Shown here piece by piece: positions 1 to 12,400 of a stretch of DNA of 39,611 bases. Origin of the DNA: Apostichopus californicus (taxonomy: Eukaryota; Echinodermata; Holothuroidea; Aspidochirotida; Stichopodidae); contig JAIPMN010005994.1 in the NCBI GenBank assembly GCA_020650975.1, positions 9,965 to 49,575 on the forward strand, read 5' to 3'. The position numbers and the translations under genes were made by a program. The notes below the pieces were generated by a model. The model was not told the origin of the DNA, ran no database searches, and saw only the letters and a list, made by a program, of their open reading frames with translations. The first letter of the stretch is position 1. Every line of letters begins with the position of its first letter.

Positions 1-1
1 T

Positions 2-545
2 AAAGGTACTTCAGTCACAAATCACATCTCCCTATCAACCACCACATATATCTTATCAAGAACATAAAGGTACTTCAGTCACAAATCACATCTCCCTATC
101 AACCACCACACATATCTTATCAAGAACATAAAGGTACTTCAGTCACAAATCACATCTCCCTATCAACCACCACATATATCTTATCAAGAACATAAAGGTA
201 CTTCAGTCACAAATCACATCTCCCTATCAACCACCACCCATCTCTTATCAAGAACATAAAGGTTCTTCAGTCACAAATCACATATCCCTATCAACCACCA
301 CCCATCTCTTATCAAAAACATAAAGGTGCTTCAGTCACAAATCACATCTCCCTATCCTCCACCACCCATCTCTCATCAAGAACATAAAGGTACTTCAGTC
401 ACAAATCACATCTCCCTATCAACCACCACACATCAATTATCAAGAACTATGTGCATCAGTAACATAAAGAAACGCCAGTCACAAATCGCATCTCCTATCA
501 ACCACCACCCATGTCTCATCAGGAATTTTGTGCATCAGTAACATA
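2..545. repeat. 64-bp minisatellite
   Basis: About eight tandem units of 64 bp. Each carries an aaaggtacttcagtcacaaa core followed by tctccctatcaaccaccac and tatcaagaacat. The first units are almost identical; units after about 400 have point changes and small indels. The array may continue beyond the left edge. A 71-codon open frame through it is a repeat artefact. Confidence 0.92.
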
Positions 546-1056
546 AAGGGTGTTGAACAATTCTTCCAATTCTCACTTTTACAATAATCAGTATAATTGT
601 TATATGCACTCTATAAGCCAAACAAAATAGTAATATAAAAACACAGGAGATTCTCTCTCACACTACGTCTTCCAAAACACTCTGCTCAGGTCTTTCTGAC
701 TGATACAAAACTCTTCCAAAAAGCACACATCTAAAAAGTTAACAAACCTCTATATCCCTTCAGAATAATAAAACGGAAATGTTGCAAACAAGGGCAAAAT
801 TATCAAGCAAAAAATGATTTGCTCTTTTGAAAGCAGCCTTCAGCCTTCTTTTAAGAGGAAGCCTTCTATTTGTATTTTTCAAAACAGAAGGAAACCTTTC
901 GAATCCAGTCTGACAGTAAAAATTGAAGAAGTTGCATGACAATAGCAATATTACACAACCTGCATAGTAAACACACATATGAAAATGACATGATCCAATA
1001 GGGAGCTACGTAACACTCACATAAATGACAATGATTATACCAAAACTAAGCAGACC
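545..1056 (-). other. PGPEP1 3' flank or 3' UTR
   Basis: About 510 bases between the PGPEP1 stop codon and the 64-bp minisatellite. It presumably holds the PGPEP1 3' UTR. I found no consensus AATAAA on the minus strand here, so the transcript end is undefined. Short open frames here have no recognisable protein features. Confidence 0.4.
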
Positions 1057-4000
1057 TTAACTGTCTTCGGGCGATATCTGTTTGAGCATGCTCAGTAGGG
1101 CCTCTCTGATACCGAGGGCGAGTTGTTGAGCTGAATAAGGTCCACTGAGAGGTGGCACGTGTATGAAAGCTGAACAGGTGGGATTTTGATAAAGAGAGGT
1201 GTAGTAGGCATATCCACAGAGGTACCTATGTATAGACAAAATAAATAGAGAAATTAAGATTTATAAATATTCACTCGCACAAATGTTATGGAAGAATGAG
1301 TAGCAAATTGAGCAGAAATATGACTGATTGATGCAACAGAGATTTGCCTGGCACATGGCTGTGAAAGTGAAGCTGAACAGTTACATTTTTTCGTCATACT
1401 AAAAATACTTTCTTGTTTGTTTACTATTTCAATGCAAGATAAAAGGAATGATGTAACTTAAGCTAACTTAAGTTACTTAAGTACTTAAGTTAAGTAACTT
1501 AACTTAAGTAATTAAGTAACTTAATTAAGTAACTTAATTAACTTAACTTAAGTAATTAACTTAAGTAGCTTATGTTAACTTAAGTTAAGTAACTTAAGTT
1601 AACTTAAGTTAATATCCTCAGTAATAACTAAGGATATTAATTCTAATGTGATTGTTCAGATATTAATTTATACATTCCTGCAACTTCAATGAACTATAAA
1701 TTCCTACAGCCAACTCAGAACCTCAGTCTACATTTTCATTTTATATTTTTTATCCTATCATTATGACCACTTCTGGTTATATACAAAACCACAGGTGGCC
1801 TCATGGTTTTTGTATGGCGACCTGTACTAGGCATGATAACAAGTCACTGAGGTGTAGAGAGAGGGAGAGGGCAGTATGTATTGAGACAAGAAACAAAAGT
1901 ACCTTCCAGCACAGTAGGATACGACAGCCTTCACATTACAACCGGAAGAATTGATGTCCCTGCAGACTTTGGACATATTGATGCGGCTTAGAATACAATC
2001 AGGACCATTCTCCTTGCAAACCTGGCAATGAGTAAGGCAAAAGTAAGGAAAATGATTAATTACGTAACCATGCCACAACTGTGTCCATGCTCTAACATGT
2101 GTTTATTAAACTCGTTAACAATTAACACCCCACCAGAACAAAGAAGAAAAGGCAATTACAATCAATGCCCCATAATCATACCATTATAGTATCTTAAATG
2201 AGTAGCCGTGGGAGTCATGGATATTATTTCTCTGACAAACTGAACAGCTGTAAATAGCATGAAGCCTTACAGTATTGTCCAACTCACCACTCAAGCCAAG
2301 CATGCTTCTCATTGGGAATTTACATACCATACATACTGAGTACACCTTTATTACCCATAATGCAACGAGCACTCTGTTGCCATGACACATACACACTGCA
2401 GTGATGATCATATTAAAATTAACGTTTTGAAACCTTGAGACCAACTATCAGGACTCAAATTTTGGGTTATTTAAATTGGCTAAATAGAGTTTGCCAGTAG
2501 AAGAAAAGGCAACAGCATATTTCTACCAGTGGACATTAAGGACAAAAACACATGGTTAGTTGATTAACAGTCATTAGTCTATAATCAGTGTGATTTCCAT
2601 ACCAAACCTAAGCCATGTATTACTATAGCATTTATAAGTATTGGGTTACTCTCAAAGGCCTGTGCTGTAACTAACAGATGTGTCATACTTCAGGAAAATT
2701 GCAGTGAGAACTTGATTTTAGACAGCACTTTTCTTAGGCACTTGCATTTTTTTCCAGTTCAAATTGTAGTGAAATTGTTGGTCTAAACTATAAATGGAAA
2801 AAGGTGAAAATTTCACTCTGAAAAAACATCTGGAAAGGAGACTCAGTTAAATGATGTCATACGATTGGCTCATATTTGCACAGTTTTACAATGAATACTT
2901 ACCGGAGCTTTTGGTAGCATACTGCTTATGTCCAACTTGTCATAACCATTGTTATGACCTTGTTGCTCAAGTGTTAGCTCGGCTGCTATACTAGAAACAC
3001 CAATATGAATGACCAACTAAAGAAATGAAAACAAACAAAGTATGATTAGATAATGCTGTCTAAATCATCTGCAGGAAGCTTGATCTTGATTCTTCAGGGG
3101 TAAATCAGTACTTATCAACTTGTGGCTGGTTAAATGGAACTAGAACATCAGCCATTTGTAAGGGTCAGACACCACAGAAGGAAACCATGCAGTTGCCTGT
3201 ATGTTACAAGATAATTTGAGATATAGGGTTACCATTTACAACACTATATCCTCTTGCAGATTATGAAAGTTTGTCAGTAGCCGCGAAGTCTCTCTGCATC
3301 GGATGTTACGGATTTAACCAGGATGCACAAGAAATAACAAACAAGTTAACGCTCTGATTTGGTCTCTCTTCTAATCAGCCAAATCTTGTGTCTTTGCCCA
3401 TTCACCTAGACTTTGACCGGCTAAATCATTCACCTAGTACTCTGACCGGCTAAATCATTCACCTGTACTCTGACTGGCTAAATCATTCACCTAGTACTCT
3501 GACTGGCTAAATCATTCACCTAGTACTCTGACCGGCTAAATCATTCACCTAGTACTCTGACCGGCTAAATCATCACCTAGTACTCTGACAGGCTAAATCA
3601 TTCACCTAGTACTCTGACCGGCTAAATCATTCACCTAGTAGGATATGGTGGAGCTATTGAATAATAAAAAGTGTTAATTATATATGTCAATACACTACAG
3701 AAGCTTCCATTCTATTCCTTTGGAAGAGAAACAATTTCGAGGATTTCTTGGAGGTCTTGGAATTTTTCAGTATCATGTGGATGTATAATGTGAAAAAGTC
3801 TGGACAATTTTTTGAAAATTTGAGATATAATACTGACATTTCCCTGCTCTTAGCTTTCTTTGACTCTACAGAGCTCTTCAGAATCATCATAAACCAGAAG
3901 AACAGCTTGGAACAGTTCAATGGTATCATATTTCCTGATTACTTATATAACTCACCCTGCTAGTTGTATTGAAACGAAAAGATATGATAAATTTGGGTCA

Positions 4001-5482
4001 GACACATGGTATGACACGGTACTCACATCTGGCTTGTACCTTGCCCAAATTACTGGAACTATTTCATCCACTGCTTTGTACTCTACAGGCATTTCGACTG
4101 GAATGACGGATAAATAATCAGGTAGATCTAATTTGCTCATCTCTTGCACAGCAGCCCAGCTGGCATTGACTCGATGTTCTGCGAACGGTCCAAAGCCTGT
4201 ACAAGAATAATCGTAACGATACAAAACAAAAAACTCTGGTATTAAACTACAGTACTGTGAATCCCACTCAGTAACCTAGGTTACTGAGTGCGGGACCTAT
4301 CTCTCCACTATCAGCTCTTAAAGGTATGCTGTATTGGCCACAAATATGCTAGATATTTCAAATACGGTCACCTCTTTAAGTTTTATATGGCCATATAAAG
4401 CCAGATATAACTGGATATACAGTTATTCCAGATCGATATACAGATTAAGTTTTATCTGGCCATATAAAGCCAGATATAGCTGGATATGTGGTTAATCCAG
4501 ATATGCAGATAAAGGTTTACCTGACCCAGATTTGGATGCTATAAAATTTGACCAGATAAACTTTTATATGGGCCATATAAAACTTCTTTTTATATCAAGT
4601 TATATCTGCCCAATTTTTTATCTGGCCAGATTTTAAATACCAGATCTGGCCCAGATTGATATTCCAGATCTGGACATTTTTATTACATCTGGCCCAGATC
4701 TGGGATTTTGGTAAGGCTTTTGGGATCATAGCTGGTCACCTTTATGTGTGCCATAATTCACTCCAGGGTGCGGTGGCCACCATGCTTCCCCTGAAGATAT
4801 CTTTCTTGCCATTGATACATAGTTTGATAATAGGCCTAACCAACTGAATTGGAACTGAACTTCATTTTAGTTAGCCAATGGTGTATCACTAGTGACTTCT
4901 CGCAATTAACCCATCTTAGTTGTCTAAATTGTTTAACTGTAGGTCTAACCGTTATTTTAGCCTTTACTTATAGGTCTGCTGTATAGACCCCAACTATAGC
5001 CTGCTATCATGGAAAGTTTCGTAATCGACCTCTTTTTACCAATTACTAGTCTGCAACGCCTGCCACATATTTTTTCTTGTATGAGGGTCTTTGTGTGAAC
5101 GCTGTATAATTAACTACACTGTAGCTTGAACATATTTCCACAGTGCTTGCAAAAAGAGCCTAATGGCTATGCAGGCTAATTGTTGAGCCTGAGGTCGATT
5201 TACGACTTTGGCAAGAAACTTTTCTAGCTATAGCGTGCTATAGTTGGAGCCAATAAAGCAGATCTTTAACTAATTAGGCCAGGTAAAATTCCTGGCACTA
5301 CTCTTTCTGAGTTACTAACACTAATCCTACGGTAAAGAATGTCTAGCGTTTATAATGAAGTACTACTAGGCAAATACTAGCCTAACTGCTGATACAGATA
5401 GATAGAGGCTGACATAGTTTGTATTGCCTGGTTAGATTTCAAAGAGCTTACCGGTTACAACAACTGTCTTTTGGTCTGGCAT
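1057..5482 (-). CDS. PGPEP1: Pyroglutamyl-peptidase I, complete five-exon gene
   Basis: Cytosolic cysteine peptidase (family C15) that removes N-terminal pyroglutamate from peptides. Coding exons on the minus strand are 5452-5482, 4027-4196, 2903-3016, 1903-2021 and 1057-1225. All junctions are GT-AG and in phase, giving 603 nt including TAA, or 200 aa; the human protein is 209 aa. The start is the ATG at 5480-5482, giving MPDQKTVVVTGFGPFAEH, which matches the family N-terminus. The C15 catalytic triad is intact: Glu84 in LTLEQQGHN, Cys148 in AGRYLCGYAYYTSLYQ and His167 in AFIHVPPL. The C-terminus is a few residues shorter than in human, and the linker after the Glu motif is also shorter. It is divergent from PAN2, whose start codon is 970 bp away. 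Introns 1, 2 and 4 carry repeats described separately. Family identity is established knowledge; expression is inferred. Confidence 0.95.
1453..1614. repeat. Palindromic TTAAG-type simple repeat
   Basis: Degenerate array built from acttaagtta / aagtaactta words in PGPEP1 intron 4. Its core AACTTAAGTT is itself a perfect palindrome, so almost any part can pair with any other part. It is very AT-rich and should form cruciforms or RNA hairpins in both orientations. Confidence 0.85.
3408..3642. repeat. 29-bp minisatellite in PGPEP1 intron 2
   Basis: About eight units of the type gaccggctaaatcattcac + ctagtactct. Variants include ccgg to ctgg or cagg, and deletions of two to four bases in individual units. 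It lies between exons 3 and 2 of PGPEP1. Confidence 0.9.
3712..3942 (-). pseudogene. Possible decayed coding fragment, unidentified
   Basis: One minus-strand frame reads like protein for about 76 codons, broken once by a TAA and closed by TAG at 3712-3714. It includes TIELFQAVLLVYDDSEEL before the break and FHIIHPHDTEKFQDLQEI after it. Residue composition is protein-like, but I recognise no family. It lies inside PGPEP1 intron 2 and fits neither neighbouring exon. It could be a remnant of a mobile element or gene fragment, or chance. Confidence 0.25.
4265..4290. repeat. Perfect 26-bp palindrome
   Basis: CACTCAGTAACCT is followed directly by its exact reverse complement, with no spacer. It lies just downstream of PGPEP1 exon 2 in genomic order (intron 1), at the left edge of the CCAGATATA-rich repeat block. 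Confidence 0.9.
4370..4710. repeat. CCAGAT / TATCTGG repeat block
   Basis: Diverged repeats of about 65-70 bp built on ttttat(a/c)tggccatataaa and gccagatata(a/g)ctggatat, followed by scattered ccagatctgg words. Many words are self-complementary. It may be an old satellite or a non-autonomous element. No terminal inverted repeats with a clear target-site duplication were found. Confidence 0.7.
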
Positions 5483-6452
5483 TATGCACTTTTGACTTCT
5501 CAACTGGTTTGGTCACAGACGTAAAGATATTTTTCGCCACAACCACGGGACCGCGAAATGATCAGGTAACCTTGCCTATCTAACCTCTACGAAGTAACGT
5601 AAGCCAACAGATTACTAGTCGTCAGGGTAAAAGTTAGGTGAACTGTGTTCATGTATGATGTAGCATGATGTAAACAATAGGTTATCGTGACCTCAGGAGG
5701 TTAACAGCTGATCCTTCACATTACGTCACCTTGCCGATTTCGGTGTAACCGACCCTCAGAAATGTGAAGAAGGGTGCACCCCTACACAAATGGTAGCATC
5801 TTCAATGTATATCAGTGATTGTGAAAATTACAAAAAATGGCAATTCTGACAGGATATCATAACGCCATTTTTTAATTGATCGATTTTCGGTATAAAATAA
5901 AACATTTGGTAATAAGGTCAGGCTTCTTAAAATGTTGCAAGTAAAGGTTATTGTTTACGTTTCGATGTACGATACTATTGACTTGTATGCTATTTCACAT
6001 AATATGCTTGCGAGGTCATTGTCTCGAGTACAATTAGAAGGAACGCGCAGAATTCGAGAGGGTTGTTAGTTAACACTAACAGAGATTTCTTATTCGTTAA
6101 ACAAAGTAAATCACATTTATATTTCAAAGACTCAAACAAAACTTCTTCTGTTATGAGCCTTGTAACTTATAGGTGGTGGTCATGGAATAGCATGTGGGCC
6201 ATTTTGTCATTCGACGACAAACCTAGTGATTAACGTTAGCCTACAGTAGGCCTAGTTTAGCGACAGTGTATGCCTATAACACTGCATTGTCATTAGCTTT
6301 TCTTTGATCAATGCAGTACTTTTAACATAAGTATGTCACTTATAAATGTTTTCTTTCTCTTTCTTTTTAATACAGATCAATTGTAATTCATACTCTCTGA
6401 AGCAAACATTGTTATACAGTAGTTCTATAGTGATCTCTCACTTTCGGGTCCA
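5483..6452. promoter_or_regulatory. Divergent PGPEP1-PAN2 promoter interval
   Basis: The two start codons face away from each other across 970 bp, so both transcripts must start within it. A CRE-like TTACGTCA is at 5721-5728 and an E-box CAGCTG at 5705-5710. A pyrimidine tract followed by tacag at 6371-6375 looks like a 3' splice site, so PAN2 probably has a non-coding first exon upstream. No clear TATA box was assigned. The shared-promoter role is inferred from geometry. Confidence 0.6.
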
Positions 6453-9400
6453 ATGGAGTTCCACCCTGCCTTTGCAGGACAAGGCCAGTATCACCCAGAG
6501 TATGGTCAGCTACCAGCACAGGCAGAGGGGCTAACATTAGAGCACTTCCCACACGATGTACCCCCAGAAGCTATAGAGCCCTACCCTAATGCTCATGGTA
6601 CGTAGTAGTGTACTGAGTTATAATGCGGATGATCAGTGTAACAACATTGAAAATTAAATGGTTATTTGCCTTTCACCCGATCGTTAGGTGAATAAGCATG
6701 GCACACTTGCTTACTGTATTCACCTGATCACAGTCCATGATCTGAGTAACTGCATTTAAACAGTCAGAAAAGTGTTCAGATGAATATCTTAGTGTAGTGT
6801 AATTGTGTAAAAGAAATTTATTGATATATTTTGCCAAATATACTTGTACATAAGTACTTGGACAGGACAAGGCCCTGAGATCGTTGAATCCAACTCCAGT
6901 GTAAGGGATTATGGGGTCCTCCTGTCCTGATAATAAAACATGAAATGATGCACTTTAAGGCAAATTTAGGCTATAAATTAGTTTCTTACATCTAAGTCAT
7001 ATGCAAGGTTGGACTTCTAATTACTTTAATATTTACAATGTGTTTAAGAGGGGAGAGTGGTTGAAAAGGGAAGGGTATGTAAACACCCCACCCAGTGCTG
7101 GATCTGTTATTTTTCTGAGGTTTTCAGATTGCAAAATGAGTGTGCACAAACCCACAGTTTAGAGGGAACATAAAAACATTGCTCAGGGCACTGGGAAAGT
7201 ATTATAAATGTAGAATATGGAACTGAAAATTATACATTATTTGACACTTTCATGTTTCTTGCATAAGGTTTATCAGAAATGTCTATATGGAATACATTCA
7301 TTGTTGTCCCTATTGTTGTAATCCTGTCTCTTCAAGATCGAAAATGACAGATCTTGTACTTTCAACAACTGTAAGGTTTTCATTTTTCATTTTATTTTTC
7401 TGATAGGTCACTTGAGTATTCCAGTGGCTGGTTCTTACCAGGAATTACAAACAGTCTTTGCAGATGGTGGGACCACATTTAGTGTCAGTGCGCTCTACTT
7501 TGACCCATTTGAAGAGCTATTGTGGATGGGAAACCAAGGGGTATGATCCTTGGCTGTTTATATTAAATTATAGTTTACATAACTGCTAGAGAAATACTCC
7601 AAGTGTGATGTAATGTTCAAATATCATGTGACCATTTTAGCATATATAATACCATTAAAGTTTTAATGTTTCTTCAAATCCCTTCCCCCAAGTTCCCTGC
7701 CACTTTTCAAGTCGTATCAAGTGAATATGGTGCTATCCATAGTTACAAGGTATTATGCAAATTACTCGGGGTTCAGACTGGTATCACCCACAAAGAAATA
7801 GTTAATGGGGACTCCTACCAACTCTGGGCTTTGGTTGATAATAGAACTGTTAACTGTGATGTCACTGGCTTGAGTTCTTTTGTAGCCAATAATTTCTATA
7901 GAAATTGTTCTATCAATGTTTTCCCCATTGTTATCAATTGTTCAATTAGACATGCATGATATTTAGAACATATTTTAGCTTGAAAAAAGCCAAGGTTAAA
8001 GATCATTATTAATGAGGAACTAATATGGCATAATAAGTAAGGATACACATACAGGCATGGAAAAAGGGTGGGGATCGAGTGATGAAGTTTAAGAGCAGTT
8101 AATTGTATCCTCAGAGTAGGCTTTTGACAGTAGTTATGGGAAAACCTTTATAAAATAAACAGTCCTCTCAGTTGCCTGAGTGTCTCTGATTCCAAGACTT
8201 GGAATGATTCATATCATTCATCAGACCACTGGCTTTCCCTAAAGAAAGAAATTTCTGATTGTGTTGCAATTTCTTGCAGTGACTTAACTGTACCTCCCTA
8301 CCAAACTGAACATAAGAATCAGTTCAGAAGTCGATAAAAGTCATTAGAATTACAACAGTATAACATGCAAACCTCTTTAAACATTCCATGGTCAAATTTA
8401 AGAAATTATTTTGACAGTTTTAACATCTTAATCGATAGAAGTCTTTATTTGGATAGAGCGTGTTTTAGTTGCACCACACTTGATAATATTTAAGAACTAC
8501 CAAAAAAGAAAAAGATAAGAAAAGTAAAATGTCAACAAAGATCAACAGAAGGCAGGAAAGAAGACATTCGATCATGCTGTTCATTCTTTGTTTTATTTTC
8601 AGGGTCATGTGACTTCCTATTATGGATCTCACCTTCAGAAGTATTCATCCTTCCAAGCTCATTCATCTCAGCAGGAGATCAGACAACTCCTAGCCTTGGA
8701 ATCTGGAATCATCTCCCTGGCAAGACAAGGACTGCGCTGTAACTCCAGACAGGGAATAAAACTCTTTGATTACAAGTATGTGTCATGAGGAGCTAGAATA
8801 AATCAAATGGAAACTAATTCATGAAATATTAATGAAATATATATATATATATATATATATGAATATATATATATATATATACATACACTGAGTAATATAG
8901 CTGTCAGGTAGCTCAACGAGAGTGCTCTAGCATTTTAAATAGAGTATATTCCAGACTAGCAATTCATTGCTTCGCTACTCAGAGTTTCGTGGACAGATCC
9001 ACTCATTAGGGTATACAGCAGTGCAAAGCAAGACTACATACAATTAGATACAATACAGCAGAACACACATAGAACGAAGAAACGATATGGACTGATAACC
9101 CTGAAAGAAACCTACTCTCTTAATCTGAGCAGGAACGGCATAAAATAAAATTATATTCCTGGGCAATGCCCCCCACCCACCCCCAAATTTGGATCATGCT
9201 CCTCACCCAATTTGTTTTTTTCACATATATGGTTTCAGTTATGGACTCCAAGGGTGGAGCCATGTTAATGCCCCCCCCCTCAAACAAAAATTCTGCCCCT
9301 CCAAACAAATACTATGCCCCTCCAAATTTGACAAGCTGGATAAAAGATATTGTTTGCAAACTGTTTAGAAATGAACAATAGCAATTCATTTTTTGGGACG

Positions 9401-12400
9401 TACATATCAACTTTAAAGAAACTCATTCTGTATTCCCAAGGTACTTTTACCTAAATTACCTTTTTTGATCTCATGTTTTTATTCTATATCCTTCTTTCAG
9501 CGGATCAGCAATGGAAGAGATGAGAGCCATGATCATCTTAAAGGATACGACGAGATTGTTAGCAGGAGGACAGCAAGAGAAACTGGTGGAGATTGATCTC
9601 AAGACGGGGGAGGAGAAGGGTCTCTACGATTGCGGAGAGGAAGGCATCACCATCATGCGGATGAGCAATAGCTATCTCTGTCGGGCCGATACGACCGGAA
9701 AGGTGAGGGATCAGTTTGAGGGTGTTCGTTGGTTCTCGATAGACCAATACCAAACGACGATGAAATCACAATCAATGCGCCTAATTGATGGCATCTTGCT
9801 TCTTATTAGCAAGTCGTAAATAAACATTACAAAATAAATTTCTTATGTTTACATTATGAAGTAACTTTCAAATGGTTTGGATTCTCGTTGGTGGTTTTCT
9901 TTAAGGTCACATTGTTCAAAGACACCACAAAACTTTTGAAGTCATCCCTTTGAACAGTAGCAGATTGGCCTATCGATGAACTGGTTCTGGAACCAGGGTT
10001 TGCTAGGTCAGAAAGGGCTGCTATCACCACCAGGCAGAGATCCTGATGGTGTCGTTTCCCTTTGGTCGCAAAATATGCCAGTGATATCTGATGTCAAAAA
10101 AATGCAATGCTTGTTACAGCAGAGCAAAAGTTAGCAATTTTTGCTCCTGTTTAGTACTACACTATGTATAGTCGTAGTTGTTGTTTCATGTTTAATATTT
10201 AATATTTAACCATAAGACCTTTGCAGGATGGCCAGTTTAATTTAGTAATTTATTCATGAAGCATATCAAACATGTTTGACCAGCCAACAGTTACTAAAAC
10301 AACACTTCAGGTGAGCTGTTGACCATGTGCTTGTACTGTTTACTGGAGTATTTGCTGTAAATTGCTGAAATGATGTTTTTTAATTTAATTAATCCTTCCT
10401 TAAATTCTCAGATCCATCTCTGCGATCCATCCTCCATGGATATTCAACACACTCTGGAGGCTCACTCTACATCAGTTTCTGATTTTGATGTTCATGAGAA
10501 CCAACTGGTCTCCTGTGGATTTTCAACAAGGTACTTGTTGAGCCTTAGTCCAGGGATACATTTTACTTAAATTTTACTCCTTTCTTCATAATTCACCACT
10601 CACTTGTTAGCGTAAATAGACATTCTTGGAAAGAAAAGGGGGGGGGGGGTGGGAGGGGGCCAAGAAACATTATGAAAGAATAAATGCCAAAATTTGCTCT
10701 GTTGGGCAGGTATAATCACTGCCCTCTTCCTGATATGTTGACCGTATCTTAAATTTCAAATATTTGAAGTGATGCCAGTAAATCAATAAGCATTCAAGTC
10801 TAGGCATCCAAGCTATGTGCTGGAAATATTTACTTATTTAGTAGTATTGCCATGTATTAGATGTTGAATGTAAATTTTGTTCTATTGTTTTGAACTTTGA
10901 CACTACAAGAATTGTTTTTTATTTTTTTCCTAATATTTTTCAATCATGATGCTCTACTGTTTAAATGCTGGACTCTCATCTGCTACTGTTTTAAAATCCT
11001 TCCAGGTTGATGAATAGCATTTTCTATGTGTATTTCATATGAAAAAATTGACCCCTTTTTTCAATACAGGTCGAGAACTGCTGTACATTTAGCTACTCTA
11101 CATTACATTAATCTCCAATGTACACAGTTTATGTAAACTGACTTCTATTTATAGTTCATGAAAGGAAGTATATCGTAAGGTTTTTTGCAGAATTAAAGCA
11201 TATCACTCCGAGTCACTGTTACAGAGTTGTTGACAATTGACAATTCATAATCATGGACGTTAAATATGAATGTAAGAGACTGACTTCGGTCAGCTTGCGA
11301 CTTTGATAAGCCAATGAGGCTTCTTCACGAGTTCCTGCTTGCAGGAGGATCTAAAATACATACATACATACATACATACTTATCCATACTGGTCAAGTGC
11401 CTTTTTAACATTACTTTATCATGTTAATCATTCAACAGGCATGGAAACTACAGCTTGGACAGATACCTGATGGTGTTTGATCTTAGGATGATGCGAGCCA
11501 TGCCACCATTTCACATTCCCATTGAAGCTCTGTTTGTTCGTTATGTACCAACTTATTCTAACAGAGTCATCGCTATGAGTCAGGTACTATAAAGCCACAT
11601 TTTCAGCTTTTGTGATTGATTTACCACTCAGTTTAATGTAGTATATGTTTATATATATAAATATGTATATATTTTTTGGTTGTGAAGTTGAGAGCAAACA
11701 TTTATGTGTAGGTAGTAATCTGGGCCATTGCCCATGTGTAAAATCTACAGGGGAGTTTAATAGTTACCTTATAACTGCATGATCTTCATGAACACCTAGG
11801 TTCTGCATTGTTGCTTTGAACTAGCTAAATTATGTCTCAACCTAAAATAGTTTGATAATTATAGGTCCCTAACCCCTCACCCTAACCCTATCCCCTAAGT
11901 GTAACTGTTTTCATGTGATCATGGTGGTATATACAAAGTAACCCTAAGATCCTCTACTTAACTGACAGTTTTGTAGGCCTCTAATGAACATTGACATTTG
12001 GTTTTAAAAGGAAATAGACTCTCTTCAACATATCTTCTGATATTAATGTAAGTAAAGAAACAATTACTGTTTTGTGTTAATTTGTTTGTATGGAGGGAGA
12101 CATTGTATTGTACAAATATCCAGATGGTTTCATCATTTTTCTCTTGAATTAATATTTCTCATTGTGAATGTCCTGATATTCTTTCCCATATTTTGGTGTA
12201 GACGGGTCATTTTCAGTTGGTGGACCCCGGAGGGTTGATGACAGCGGAGGATATAGTTCTCTATCAGGTCAACATTGCTGGAGATATGTTGATGTGTATG
12301 GATGTGTGCAGTACATATCATAGCATGGTGTTTGGAGACGTCGCTGGTAAGTATTTGGAGGCAGGTCATTGCCAAAAGGGAAGGAAAAGTTTAGTAGGGA

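Noticed and set aside
2..545. CRISPR-like regular array
   Set aside because: Whole 64-bp units repeat with no unique spacers and the DNA is clearly animal; this is a minisatellite.
7666..7959. 97-codon plus-strand open frame in PAN2 intron 2
   Set aside because: No recognisable domain, and its inclusion would break the in-phase join of exons 2 and 3, which matches the PAN2 family without a gap.
9166..9381. Open frames on both strands in PAN2 intron 3
   Set aside because: Composition-driven by C-rich repeats, with no link in phase to exons 3 or 4.
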